Positions 1 through 6,495 are shown, counted from the first letter of the stretch. The stretch is DNA of 9,891 bases from Bacteroidota bacterium (GCA_023431285.1 JAEYXN010000052.1:1-9891), one strand, 5' to 3'. Program-made: numbers and translations. The notes: generated by a model from the sequence alone, not told the origin.

Positions 1-604
1 AACATTTTCCGGGGAATGATTTTTGCTTATGCAATCATCATCTGCCGTGTTGACTCACTTCGTTAACCGGATACGAAACGGTAGCTGCATTACCGCATTC
101 TTGTCCACAAGCAGAATAGTAATGAAAATGAAAAAGTAAAATCACATTGGTATCGGGCGACACCTCGCGGGAATATTCTGGTCGTGTAAGGTAGACGCGT
201 TTTCACTAATTAAATCAAGGTTCAGGAAATCGTTTGTCATTAGTCCAACACTTGCCATTAAAGCTAATGACCGTCTGTCCTTTCTGCTGATCACTGAATT
301 CACGGACGAGTAAAAAACAAATCCTGATATGCTCTTTTCTAGACGAAACACTCCCCTGCAGTTTAACAATTTAGACCTCACGACAGCCTGGAAAACGTTA
401 TGCCGCGGGGAGTCCTGTTGAACAATGGAAGACTCCGTCTAAGCCGGCTTGTGACGAGACTCTGCATCGCCCACCGAAAGCAGGTTAGCGCCAGAAGTAA
501 GTCCCATTTCAGCGAATAGCAACCTGGTATTTTATAAAAAGAAATCGGCCGCATCCGAACCTTGTTATTTATTTATCGTAATATTGCAATATCAAAATCA
601 ATAA
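1..604. other. gene-poor region upstream of arsR with a decayed-looking antisense frame
   Basis: No confident gene lies here. On the minus strand the frame running from 531 down to 1 has only three stops in about 177 codons: TAG at 439-441, TGA at 142-144 and TGA at 55-57. Its longest uninterrupted piece covers 438 to 145, about 98 codons. The text has ordinary protein composition rather than the Ser/Arg-rich look of a shadow frame, and it reads smoothly across the stops. This would fit a decayed gene or a translated repeat, but chance is not excluded and no family is recognised. The plus strand has only very short ORFs. The last 25 bases hold the arsR operator, listed separately. Confidence 0.35.
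581..592. promoter_or_regulatory. putative ArsR operator palindrome
   Basis: ATATTGCAATAT is a perfect 12-bp palindrome centred between 586 and 587, and it ends 12 bases before the arsR start codon. ArsR/SmtB repressors bind AT-rich inverted repeats at their own promoters, so autoregulation is the natural reading. The bases TAATATTG at 579-586 match the Bacteroidota -7 element TAnnTTTG at all but one fixed position, so repressor and polymerase may compete for the same site. No convincing -33 element was found at the expected spacing. Confidence 0.65.
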
Positions 605-934
605 ATGGGAGCGACCAAAACTGAACATTTTAGCCAGAAACAGAATGAGATGTCAACGATGATCAAGGCGTTAGGACATCCTGCCAGAATTGCCATCATT
701 GAATATCTGTTGAAAGTCGATTCCTGCATTTGCGGTGACATAGTAGATGAACTACCGCTCGCGCAGCCTACAATCTCCCAACATTTGAAAGAACTCAAAA
801 ACGCCGGTCTGATAAAGGGAAGGATCGATGGAACCGCCGTATGTTATTGCCTGGATGAAAAAGCGTTTGAAAAACTTCAAACCTACTTCGGTAGAATCGT
901 AACTAAACTTGAAAAACGTAAGAATTGCTGTTAA
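605..934 (+). CDS. arsR: ArsR-family arsenite-responsive repressor
   Basis: A 109-residue winged-helix repressor of the ArsR/SmtB family, at the usual length. Residues 19-30 (MIKALGHPARIA) are the classic family opening. Residues 55-83 carry the recognition helix (QPTISQHLKELKNAGLI) and the wing (GRIDGTAVCYCL). C41 and C43 in the CICGD segment match the Cys-rich site of arsenite-sensing ArsR proteins. C80, C82 and a terminal Cys pair (108-109) offer further thiols. It should bind As(III), leave the palindrome at 581-592 and derepress itself, arsM and arsC. The start at 605 is preferred over the internal Met16 because the extra residues are typical of the family's N-terminal helix. It heads a tight three-gene operon, with 11 bases before arsM. 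The family call is firm. Arsenite as ligand follows from the Cys motif and the neighbours. Confidence 0.95.
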   Translation: MGATKTEHFSQKQNEMSTMIKALGHPARIAIIEYLLKVDSCICGDIVDELPLAQPTISQHLKELKNAGLIKGRIDGTAVCYCLDEKAFEKLQTYFGRIVTKLEKRKNCC

Positions 935-945
935 CCACCTATTTT

Positions 946-1782
946 ATGGAAACCTCTGAACAATTAAAGGAACTAGTAAGACAGAAGTACAGTGAGATCG
1001 CTGTACAGAACAAAGACACTAACCAATCATCTTGTTGTGGCTCTGGAGGCTGTTCCAGTGAAGTGTACAATATCATGACTGACGACTATTCCAATCTGGA
1101 AGGTTATAACCCTGACGCAGACCTGGGACTTGGTTGCGGGCTTCCAACCCAATTCGCTAAAATAAAGAAGGGAAATACAGTAATAGATTTAGGCAGTGGT
1201 GCCGGTAATGATTGCTTTGTCGCCAGGGCGGAAGCCGGGGAAGATGGACGAGTAATCGGTATTGACTTTACTCCAGCGATGATTGAGAAGGCCAGAGCAA
1301 ATGCGGCAAAATTAGGATTCCAGAATGTTGAGTTCAGGCAAGGTGATATCGAAAGTATCCCAGTTTCAGCCAACATCGCTGACGTAGTTGTCAGCAATTG
1401 CGTTCTAAATCTTGTGCCTGACAAAGACCAGGTGTTTAAAGAAATATTCCGCGTCATGAAGACCGGGGGCCACTTTAGTATTTCTGATGTTGTCCTGGTC
1501 GGAAACCTTCCGGAAGAACTGAGAAGGGATGCCGAGATGTATGCAGGATGTGTTTCCGGTGCTATTCAGAAGGAGGAGTACCTGAACCTGATTAAGGCAA
1601 ATGGCTTTAGTGGAATCGTCGTTCAAAAGGAAAAGACAATCGTCATTCCCGATGATATTCTAAGCAAGTATTTAACACCGGAGCAAATAGCAGATTTCAA
1701 AAACGGGAACACCGGAATATTTAGCATAACGGTCTACGCCGAGAAAGCCAAGTCGTGCTGCGGAACAGACTGCTGCAACTAA
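946..1782 (+). CDS. arsM: arsenite S-adenosylmethionine methyltransferase
   Basis: A 278-residue class I SAM methyltransferase of the ArsM/AS3MT family, which converts arsenite to methylated and eventually volatile arsenicals in the cytoplasm. Residues 11-19 (VRQKYSEIA) are the typical opening. SAM motif I is DLGSGAGND at 81-89, with acidic D108 after the second strand. The three cysteines used for As(III) binding and catalysis are visible: C64 in GLGCG, C152 in SNCV and C202 in GCVSG. Extra Cys clusters sit at both ends: C30, C31 and C36 in a Gly-rich segment, and C271, C272, C276 and C277 at the C terminus. ATG at 946 is chosen over an in-frame TTG at 925, because the TTG would overlap arsR and add seven residues unlike the family. 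It lies 11 bases after arsR and 34 bases before arsC, so co-transcription under ArsR is likely. Confidence 0.95.
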   Translation: METSEQLKELVRQKYSEIAVQNKDTNQSSCCGSGGCSSEVYNIMTDDYSNLEGYNPDADLGLGCGLPTQFAKIKKGNTVIDLGSGAGNDCFVARAEAGEDGRVIGIDFTPAMIEKARANAAKLGFQNVEFRQGDIESIPVSANIADVVVSNCVLNLVPDKDQVFKEIFRVMKTGGHFSISDVVLVGNLPEELRRDAEMYAGCVSGAIQKEEYLNLIKANGFSGIVVQKEKTIVIPDDILSKYLTPEQIADFKNGNTGIFSITVYAEKAKSCCGTDCCN

Positions 1783-1816
1783 CCGTCTGTAATCCTAACC
1801 TGAACCCTCCTGGTCA

Positions 1817-2464
1817 ATGCCAATTAAAATTACAGAACGCATCAGCTTCTATAAATCTCTGATAAAAAATATCGAATCTTATAAGAACGAATTTCATGAA
1901 GTTCCCGCAGAGCGAGTTAAACTGCTCAACGAACTCGCGATGTTCGTGAGGACCAAAGAGAGTGCGGGTGAAAACATTGATCTGATTTTCATCTGCACTC
2001 ACAACTCCAGGAGAAGTCACATTTCTCAAATATGGGCGCAAGCAGCAGCGGCGTACTATCGCATACCTAAAGTGGCGTGTTGGTCTGGAGGCACTGAAGC
2101 AACTGCGTTTAATCCTCGTGCCGTCAAGGCAATGGCAGACTTGGGATTTAAGATCATGAAAACCTCCGAGTCGGAAAACCCAGTTTACGAAGTTCGTTTT
2201 TCGGATTCGGTTCCGCCCGTTATGGCCTTTTCAAAAAAGTATGATGATCCGTTTAATAATACCAAAGATTTTGCCGCCGTCATGACCTGCTCCCACGCGA
2301 ATGAGAAATGTCCATTGGTTCCTGGAGCCACTGCACGTATAGCGCTTACTTACGATGATCCAAAAGAATTTGACGGCACTCCATTAGAAGCAGCAAAGTA
2401 CGCAGAGCGGGTTCATGAAATTGGGCGTGATATTTTGTTTGCATTCTCACTCATAAAAGAGTAG
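1817..2464 (+). CDS. arsC: arsenate reductase, thioredoxin-coupled LMW-phosphatase type
   Basis: A 215-residue protein of the low-molecular-weight phosphatase/arsenate reductase fold. The P-loop is CTHNSRRS (C60 to R66, a CX5R signature). A second cysteine pair, C158 and C165, lies in CSHANEKC. This CX6C spacing equals the C82/C89 redox pair of plasmid pI258 ArsC, which relays the disulfide to thioredoxin. D180/D181 in the YDDP segment fit the general acid of the family. These residues support reduction of arsenate to arsenite rather than simple phosphatase activity. Compared with the roughly 130-residue pI258 enzyme, it carries about 50 extra N-terminal residues, charged and probably helical. 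It is the third gene of the arsRMC operon and supplies the arsenite that ArsM methylates. A protein-tyrosine-phosphatase label would be the generic alternative. Confidence 0.88.
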   Translation: MPIKITERISFYKSLIKNIESYKNEFHEVPAERVKLLNELAMFVRTKESAGENIDLIFICTHNSRRSHISQIWAQAAAAYYRIPKVACWSGGTEATAFNPRAVKAMADLGFKIMKTSESENPVYEVRFSDSVPPVMAFSKKYDDPFNNTKDFAAVMTCSHANEKCPLVPGATARIALTYDDPKEFDGTPLEAAKYAERVHEIGRDILFAFSLIKE

Positions 2465-3069
2465 GATATGACAAATCTGATCCCAGGTTCCAACGGGACA
2501 TAAAGCATCGTTAGTTCCCATCTTTTTCTCAGGGAAGCAATTCAGGCTTTGTTCACAAATATTTCTTGTTCCTGGGCCGTGAACGTCGCTAAGAAATGAA
2601 CGCAAACTTTCTTTCGACAAAAAAGGAGCCCATACTTCATACGCGCAATTCCTCGACTTCTCTTAAGACACATTGCTTACAAGCGCTATCCACCATGCTC
2701 AATAATTGCCATTGGTGGCATAGCATTAACGATTTTTTCACACCGTTCGAATGGATCTCCGGCAATCCCTCTTTTCCGATCAGTGATTTCGAAAGACGAT
2801 ATGCCCTTGCCCTCTCGAAAACCGTGAGATATTCCAAAATTGCCGATATCTTTATCATATACTCTTTTGATCGATGTCCTCTCACACCCCTGCCAAGTCC
2901 GAAATCCTTTTGAAGGGTGGAGAATATTCTGGAAGGGAGGATATCCTCGGGAACTGGCTGGTATTCATTTGCGACCCTGCCAACCTTAAACCTGGCTTGC
3001 CTTCCTTGTTGTTGACATGCCAGGTTGACCGCCATAGCCATGTCACGCAAAAGGTGTACGTTTCCTATG
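2465..3069. other. region between arsC and the LRR ORF, no confident gene
   Basis: No Acr3, ArsB or other transporter follows arsC, although arsenic operons often continue with one. The stretch carries two opposed open frames. One is on the plus strand (2596-2913, 105 codons). The other is on the minus strand (3083-2637, listed separately). Neither is recognised. A weak inverted repeat (GTTCCC at 2514, GGGAA at 2532) follows arsC but lacks a T-rich tail, so it is not called as a terminator. Part of the area around 2870-3060 looks like compositionally mixed intergenic DNA. Confidence 0.4.
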
Positions 3070-3083
3070 ATGAAACAAGGCAT
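2637..3083 (-). CDS. doubtful hypothetical protein, antisense to its neighbours
   Basis: An ATG-initiated minus-strand frame of 148 codons ends at 2637. The predicted protein is basic with no signal peptide or membrane segment, and has a helical-looking middle (about residues 76-105, with EYLTVFERARAYRLSKSL) and four C-terminal-half cysteines. I recognise no family. Its first 14 bases overlap, in antisense, the start of the LRR ORF, so at most one of these starts is likely to be right. A plus-strand frame (2596-2913) covers much of the same DNA. Its length is above what chance usually gives at this base composition, but no promoter or ribosome binding site supports it. It could be a real orphan gene, a fragment or a shadow. 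Confidence 0.22.
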   Translation of the reverse strand: MPCFIIGNVHLLRDMAMAVNLACQQQGRQARFKVGRVANEYQPVPEDILPSRIFSTLQKDFGLGRGVRGHRSKEYMIKISAILEYLTVFERARAYRLSKSLIGKEGLPEIHSNGVKKSLMLCHQWQLLSMVDSACKQCVLREVEELRV

Positions 3084-3660
3084 CTTTGAAATCTCTTCGA
3101 ATCGAATCGGAAGGCTTCGACAAGTACTACTGGAAGCTTTTCAGGATGCAGACCCTGTTAATGACGCGGCGGCGTCCGCGCGATGCGCAGAATGGATTTA
3201 CAATCTGTTCATGAACTCCGAACTCGAACATCTTGATGTCTCCTTCTTCAATACTGAGCTGCCTGACCTTTTCGACTATCTGCCCAGGCTGCAAACACTA
3301 AGACTAAGCAACTCGAAACTTCGGAGACTACCCCCAAGTTTATTCCGAATGTCGGATTTAGTGAGTCTTGACATCACTGGTTGCATTTTCGACGAAGTTC
3401 CGACTGAATTTGGCGATATGCCTATGCTGAAACGCCTGGCGTGCAGTCAGCCCGTTACGCCCCGTGTTTTGGGCAGTCTTTCACAGTCTGACGGCGCTGA
3501 CTTGCAAATGCCCGCAGTTGAATGGTCCATCGCGTTTGAGACGGAATTGGATAATTGCATTTTCATTTTTTGTCCCCAGCGTCCGAGGTGCGCGTCGCCG
3601 TCATCCAGGTCTTCCCGAATGATTTCTGTATCCTGGACATTCTCCTGTACGCGATCATAA
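3070..3660 (+). CDS. short leucine-rich-repeat protein, probably truncated
   Basis: From ATG 3070 the frame encodes 196 residues. Residues about 51-125 form three clean 22- to 23-residue leucine-rich repeats: LEHLDVSFFNTELPDLF (52-68), LQTLRLSNSKLRRLPPSLF (74-92) and LVSLDITGCIFDEVPTEF (97-114), then the start of a fourth (MLKRLAC). The LxxLxxxxxxLxxLPxxF pattern is a protein-interaction scaffold. The first 50 residues look helical and cytoplasmic, with no signal peptide. After about residue 126 the text loses repeat character and becomes Cys/Ser/Arg-rich, as expected when a frame reads beyond its real coding sequence. No capping repeat is seen and no other plus frame continues the repeats. 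The gene is therefore probably a fragment, or a gene whose 3' end was replaced. In-frame starts at 3025 (TTG), 3040 and 3067 are alternatives. Function is unknown. Confidence 0.5.
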   Translation: MKQGIFEISSNRIGRLRQVLLEAFQDADPVNDAAASARCAEWIYNLFMNSELEHLDVSFFNTELPDLFDYLPRLQTLRLSNSKLRRLPPSLFRMSDLVSLDITGCIFDEVPTEFGDMPMLKRLACSQPVTPRVLGSLSQSDGADLQMPAVEWSIAFETELDNCIFIFCPQRPRCASPSSRSSRMISVSWTFSCTRS

Positions 3661-3725
3661 CATTGGCGAACACTCAGCAACGCCGCGACTGCCAGTACAA
3701 GTGCAATTAATTTACCGTGTTTCAA
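3447..3725 (-). CDS. doubtful small exported protein, antisense to the LRR ORF tail
   Basis: A minus-strand frame of 92 codons opens with a signal-peptide or anchor-like start: MKHGK followed by the hydrophobic run LIALVLAVAALLSV. An acidic segment comes next (about residues 35-44, IIREDLDDGD). It overlaps exactly the part of the LRR frame that looks like shadow sequence (after about 3450), so the two may be real genes meeting tail to tail, with the LRR gene truncated. Against it, the start must be TTG at 3725, because an in-frame stop lies 11 codons upstream and no ATG comes first. The last 25 residues have no clear character. No family is recognised. Confidence 0.25.
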   Translation of the reverse strand: MKHGKLIALVLAVAALLSVRQCYDRVQENVQDTEIIREDLDDGDAHLGRWGQKMKMQLSNSVSNAMDHSTAGICKSAPSDCERLPKTRGVTG

Positions 3726-3792
3726 GTGGTGTGGATTGGGTCTGGTAATTTACACGAAAGCGAGGAAAATCCACCACTCTAAAACGACTGAC

Positions 3793-3847
3793 CATTGACC
3801 AATGCTAATGTAATCCGATAACCCCACAAACTTTCTATCGGTCAATG
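3793..3847 (+). repeat. nested inverted repeat overlapping a mini-ORF start
   Basis: CATTGACC at 3793-3800 is the exact reverse complement of GGTCAATG at 3840-3847. Inside it, CCGATA (3815-3820) pairs with TATCGG (3836-3841). The two stems share bases 3840-3841, so they either compete or nest with a four-pair inner stem. The 3' arm contains the ATG of the mini-ORF at 3845. TGACC is also repeated directly at 3789-3800. The structure is seen in the sequence. Any role is inference. Confidence 0.4.
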
Positions 3848-3943
3848 ACATTGAGTCCGATTCTCTTCCTGTTACGTCTGGGCTTCCCTTTACTTCCTTA
3901 CAAGGCGTTCCTGTTCTGCCTCACGGGAATTTTTTCCACGTAA
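3845..3943 (+). CDS. possible 32-residue hydrophobic peptide
   Basis: ATG at 3845 opens a 33-codon frame ending in TAA at 3941-3943. The peptide begins MTLSPILFLLRLGF and remains hydrophobic for almost its whole length, with only R11 and K20 charged, so it would sit in a membrane. Its start codon lies in the 3' arm of the hairpin at 3793-3847, which could block translation. Small hydrophobic peptides under structural control recall type I toxin-like or leader peptides, but no antisense promoter is evident and a chance ORF of this length is common. Low confidence. Confidence 0.15.
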   Translation: MTLSPILFLLRLGFPLLPYKAFLFCLTGIFST

Positions 3944-4122
3944 GCAACATTCACCCTTGTGTAACAGCTTCTTGAAATAAACTGCGACTCAATAAGATGG
4001 ATTTTGTTCTAAATTTCAAAGCGTTTGTTTAATTCGTGACATCGTTAAATGCGATTTGCAATGCAAATTTGACGAGTATGTATGATGCAGTAGCATCTGT
4101 TATAACCCCAAACCACAGATTT

Positions 4123-5499
4123 ATGAGATCACTTCTATCCGGAACAACGTTCACAACCGCCGGGCTGTGTTGTTTGTTTGCGATGGCGTGTTTGCTTTTT
4201 GCCGACAAAGCACACGCACAAAATCCACTTGTGCGCAATCAGTTCACCGCCGACCCGACTGCGCGGGTATTCAACAACAGATTGTATGTCTATCCTTCTC
4301 ACGACATCCCTTGCACTGAGGGGAAAGGACGAATCGGTTGGTTCTGTATGGAAGATTATCACGTCTTCTCGTCGGATAATCTTACTGACTGGACCGACCA
4401 CGGCGTCATTGTTCAACAAAATGAAGTTCCCTGGGCGAAGAAGGACAACTATGCGATGTGGGCGCCGGACTGTATCTATAGAAATGGAAAGTACTACTTC
4501 TATTTCCCCACAATGCCGAATGACACAACGGGGATCGGTCGCGGATTTACGATCGGCGTCGCGGTTGCGGATAAACCTGAAGGACCCTATACACCAGAAG
4601 CAAAACCTATCAAGAATGTCCGCGGCATTGATCCCAACGTGTTCATCGACAAAGATGGGCAGGCGTACTTGTACTGGTCTGCGGGTCACCTCTTTGGTGC
4701 AAAGCTGAAGGAGAACATGGTTGAGCTTGATTCAGAAGTTAAAATACTTAGTGAGTTTCCAAGCAAGGGTCTCAAAGAAGGTCCATATCTCTTCGAGCGC
4801 AACGGCATCTACTACATGACTTATCCACACGTTGAAAACAAGATTGAACGACTGGAGTATGCAACCAGCGACAATCCACTGGGACCGTTCAAGTTCGCCG
4901 GTGTTATTATGGATGAATCAGAAACTGGTTGCTGGACAAACCATCAATCTATCGTGGAATTCAAGAATCAGTGGTACCTCTTTTATCACCACAATGATTA
5001 CTCGCCGAAGTTTGACAAAAACAGGGCGATCCGTGCCGACAGCCTTTTCTTTAACGCTGACGGGACGATTAAAAAAGTGAAGCCTACTTTTCGCGGAGTT
5101 GGTGTGAACGATGCAAAGAAAGAAATTCAGATTGACCGATACAGCGCTATCAGCGATAAGGGTACTTCCATCGATCTGCTGGATTCTGCTGACACTTTCA
5201 AGGGATGGAAAACCATTTTCGCTTCACAAGGAGCGTGGTTGCAATATGACGCCGTTGATTTTGGAAGCAAGAAGTTTAAAACAGTTTATGCAAATGCCAG
5301 CTCCACAACGGGAGGTGTACTGCAAATAAGATCGGGCAGTGTGAAAGGTCCGTTGGTGGCGGAAGTTGCTGTTCCTAAAGGAGAAAAATGGAGTGCGGTG
5401 AAGGCCTCAGTGTCCGGATTTAAACCGGGAGTTCAACGACTCTTCGTTGTACTGAAGGGTGAAGGAAAGGTTGAGGTCGACTGGATCAGGTTCGAGTAA
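4123..5499 (+). CDS. secreted family 43 glycoside hydrolase with CBM6-like module
   Basis: A 458-residue exported glycosidase. Residues 1-32 are a signal peptide with a hydrophobic core (AGLCCLFAMACLLFA) and likely cleavage after AHA32. Start 4123 is chosen because the upstream in-frame GTG 4036 and ATG 4078 would add 15-29 polar residues ahead of it. The five-bladed propeller domain spans about 38-330. The expected GH43 acidic triad is visible: D44 (FTADPTARVF, base), D170 (GIDPNVF, pKa modulator) and E219 (KEGPYLF, acid), with H274 in the NHQSIVEF segment. Residues about 335-458 form a beta-rich module ending VEVDWIRFE, typical of CBM6. GH43 enzymes of this design usually remove arabinose or xylose from arabinoxylan-type polymers. 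The exact substrate cannot be read here. It stands alone: no SusC/SusD partner lies in the window. A strong terminator follows. Confidence 0.9.
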   Translation: MRSLLSGTTFTTAGLCCLFAMACLLFADKAHAQNPLVRNQFTADPTARVFNNRLYVYPSHDIPCTEGKGRIGWFCMEDYHVFSSDNLTDWTDHGVIVQQNEVPWAKKDNYAMWAPDCIYRNGKYYFYFPTMPNDTTGIGRGFTIGVAVADKPEGPYTPEAKPIKNVRGIDPNVFIDKDGQAYLYWSAGHLFGAKLKENMVELDSEVKILSEFPSKGLKEGPYLFERNGIYYMTYPHVENKIERLEYATSDNPLGPFKFAGVIMDESETGCWTNHQSIVEFKNQWYLFYHHNDYSPKFDKNRAIRADSLFFNADGTIKKVKPTFRGVGVNDAKKEIQIDRYSAISDKGTSIDLLDSADTFKGWKTIFASQGAWLQYDAVDFGSKKFKTVYANASSTTGGVLQIRSGSVKGPLVAEVAVPKGEKWSAVKASVSGFKPGVQRLFVVLKGEGKVEVDWIRFE

Positions 5500-5524
5500 T
5501 CATTAGAGAAGAACATCAAAACAG

Positions 5525-5562
5525 AAACGCCGGTGCATTATCTTTGATAGTGTCCGGCGTTT
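5525..5562. terminator. strong, probably bidirectional intrinsic terminator
   Basis: AAACGCCGG at 5525-5533 pairs perfectly with CCGGCGTTT at 5554-5562. A further seven inner pairs (5536-5542 with 5546-5552) close on a TTT loop across a small internal loop. The plus-strand exit is T-rich (TTTCTTTTG), and the minus-strand exit reads TTTCTGTTTTG. The hairpin lies between the convergent GH43 and NmrA-like genes, so it can end both transcripts. Confidence 0.85.
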
Positions 5563-5577
5563 TCTTTTGTCGTATGC

Positions 5578-5591
5578 TGATGTCGACATCA
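5578..5591. repeat. 14-bp perfect palindrome
   Basis: TGATGTCGACATCA is self-complementary over all 14 bases. It lies between the terminator and the end of the NmrA-like gene, where no promoter is expected. A second small stem follows at 5608-5614 with 5627-5633 (TTACCAC with GTGGTAA). Both may be part of the 3' end of the minus-strand transcript. No function is assigned. Confidence 0.35.
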
Positions 5592-5658
5592 CTGTAAGAT
5601 GAATCGATTACCACGTTCGAAATAAAGTGGTAACCGGCAAAAGCGGGTACAAGGCTCA

Positions 5659-6495
5659 TCATCCGATGGATGCCGATGCCTTCCAGATTCCTCGCGAAAC
5701 TGTTTTGGCCACGTATTGCTGAAACGATGTCGCAGGTCGTCCAAGAACAGTTGGTATCGCGCCCTGAACTGATTCGTTTCGGCCATCCAATACCTGAGAG
5801 AACAAATACGAAATGAGTGATATCACTTCCTCGGGCACCTGGTCGCTGCGAAGCATCGCCGAGTATTCTGACAACTCTACTTCAGCAAATTTCACTTCCT
5901 GCCCGGAGCCGCTGGATATTTTAGAAACAGCATCGCCAAACGATAACAACTCCGGTCCTGTCAACTCATAAACCTTGCCGTTGTGTTTGTCTTCAAGAAG
6001 AGATTTCACGGCAACTTCCGCAATATCATCTACATCAACGAAGGGCTCTTTCGCAGTAACTCCTGGAATTACAAACTCACCAGAAGTAATCGCGTCCAGC
6101 CAGATTCCTTCGCTGAAGTTTTGCATGAAAAATGAACATCGTAGAATGGTGTAATCCAACCCCGAGGCTATAATTACATTCTCGCATGCCTGGGCCTCGA
6201 CTTCACCTCTCCCTGAAAGAAGGACTAACTTTTTCAAACCTGATTTTACTGCGAGCTTCACAAAAGCCGTTACGATGTTCAACGCTTCCGGGATTGCGAG
6301 GTCGGGCTGAAAGGTGATGTATGCTTTGTCGATGTTATGCAAAGCCTTCTCCCAGGTTGACTGATCGTACCAGTCAAATGGAACTGCCGAGCTGCGTGAC
6401 GCGGGCACCGCGTCGATGTTGAGTTGCCTTAGTCTGCTGAAAACACGCTTACCTGTTTTTCCAGAACTGCCAATCACTAATATTCTGTTTCCCAT
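5659..6495 (-). CDS. NmrA-like NAD(P)-binding protein (atypical SDR)
   Basis: A 278-residue atypical short-chain dehydrogenase of the NmrA/TMR type. The Rossmann dinucleotide motif GSSGKTG lies at residues 9-15 right after strand ILVI. Residues 83-96 (VKSGLKKLVLLSGR) and 109-125 (IASGLDYTILRCSFFMQ) are the typical middle strands. PFVDVDDIAEVA at 151-162 is the usual substrate-side motif of this group. There is no canonical YxxxK pair, which fits NmrA-like proteins that act as NAD(P)H-dependent quinone reductases or redox sensors rather than as classical dehydrogenases. ATG 6495 is preferred over an in-frame TTG at 6516. It lies 74 bases after the AraC-type regulator on the same strand, so it is probably its target and operon partner. 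Substrate unknown. The family is firm. Confidence 0.85.
   Translation of the reverse strand: MGNRILVIGSSGKTGKRVFSRLRQLNIDAVPASRSSAVPFDWYDQSTWEKALHNIDKAYITFQPDLAIPEALNIVTAFVKLAVKSGLKKLVLLSGRGEVEAQACENVIIASGLDYTILRCSFFMQNFSEGIWLDAITSGEFVIPGVTAKEPFVDVDDIAEVAVKSLLEDKHNGKVYELTGPELLSFGDAVSKISSGSGQEVKFAEVELSEYSAMLRSDQVPEEVISLISYLFSQVLDGRNESVQGAIPTVLGRPATSFQQYVAKTVSRGIWKASASIG

Larger units (their letters stand above)
3661..4122. other. intergenic region before the GH43 gene
   Basis: Apart from the beginning of the antisense ORF at 3725, this holds an inverted-repeat cluster at 3793-3847 and a hydrophobic mini-ORF at 3845-3943, both listed separately. The remaining bases up to the GH43 start are AT-rich and should hold its promoter. 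The closest match to a Bacteroidota -7 element is TAAATTTC at 4010-4017, but no TTG lies at the expected distance, so no promoter is called. The GH43 frame itself stays open back to a GTG at 4036. Confidence 0.5.

Noticed and set aside
925..945. TTG start for arsM overlapping arsR
   Set aside because: It adds seven residues unlike the family and overlaps arsR. The ATG at 946 gives the normal ArsM N terminus.
1104..1457. Antisense ORF inside arsM
   Set aside because: Shadow of the well-supported arsM frame, with no independent support.
3789..3800. TGACC direct repeat, with a 10-base match in reverse complement near 8205 (GGTCAATGGT)
   Set aside because: The match is short and low in complexity. 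It may reflect a common intergenic motif but is not enough for a repeat family.
4036..4122. GTG or ATG upstream starts for the GH43 gene
   Set aside because: They would put a polar stretch before a good signal peptide that begins at 4123.
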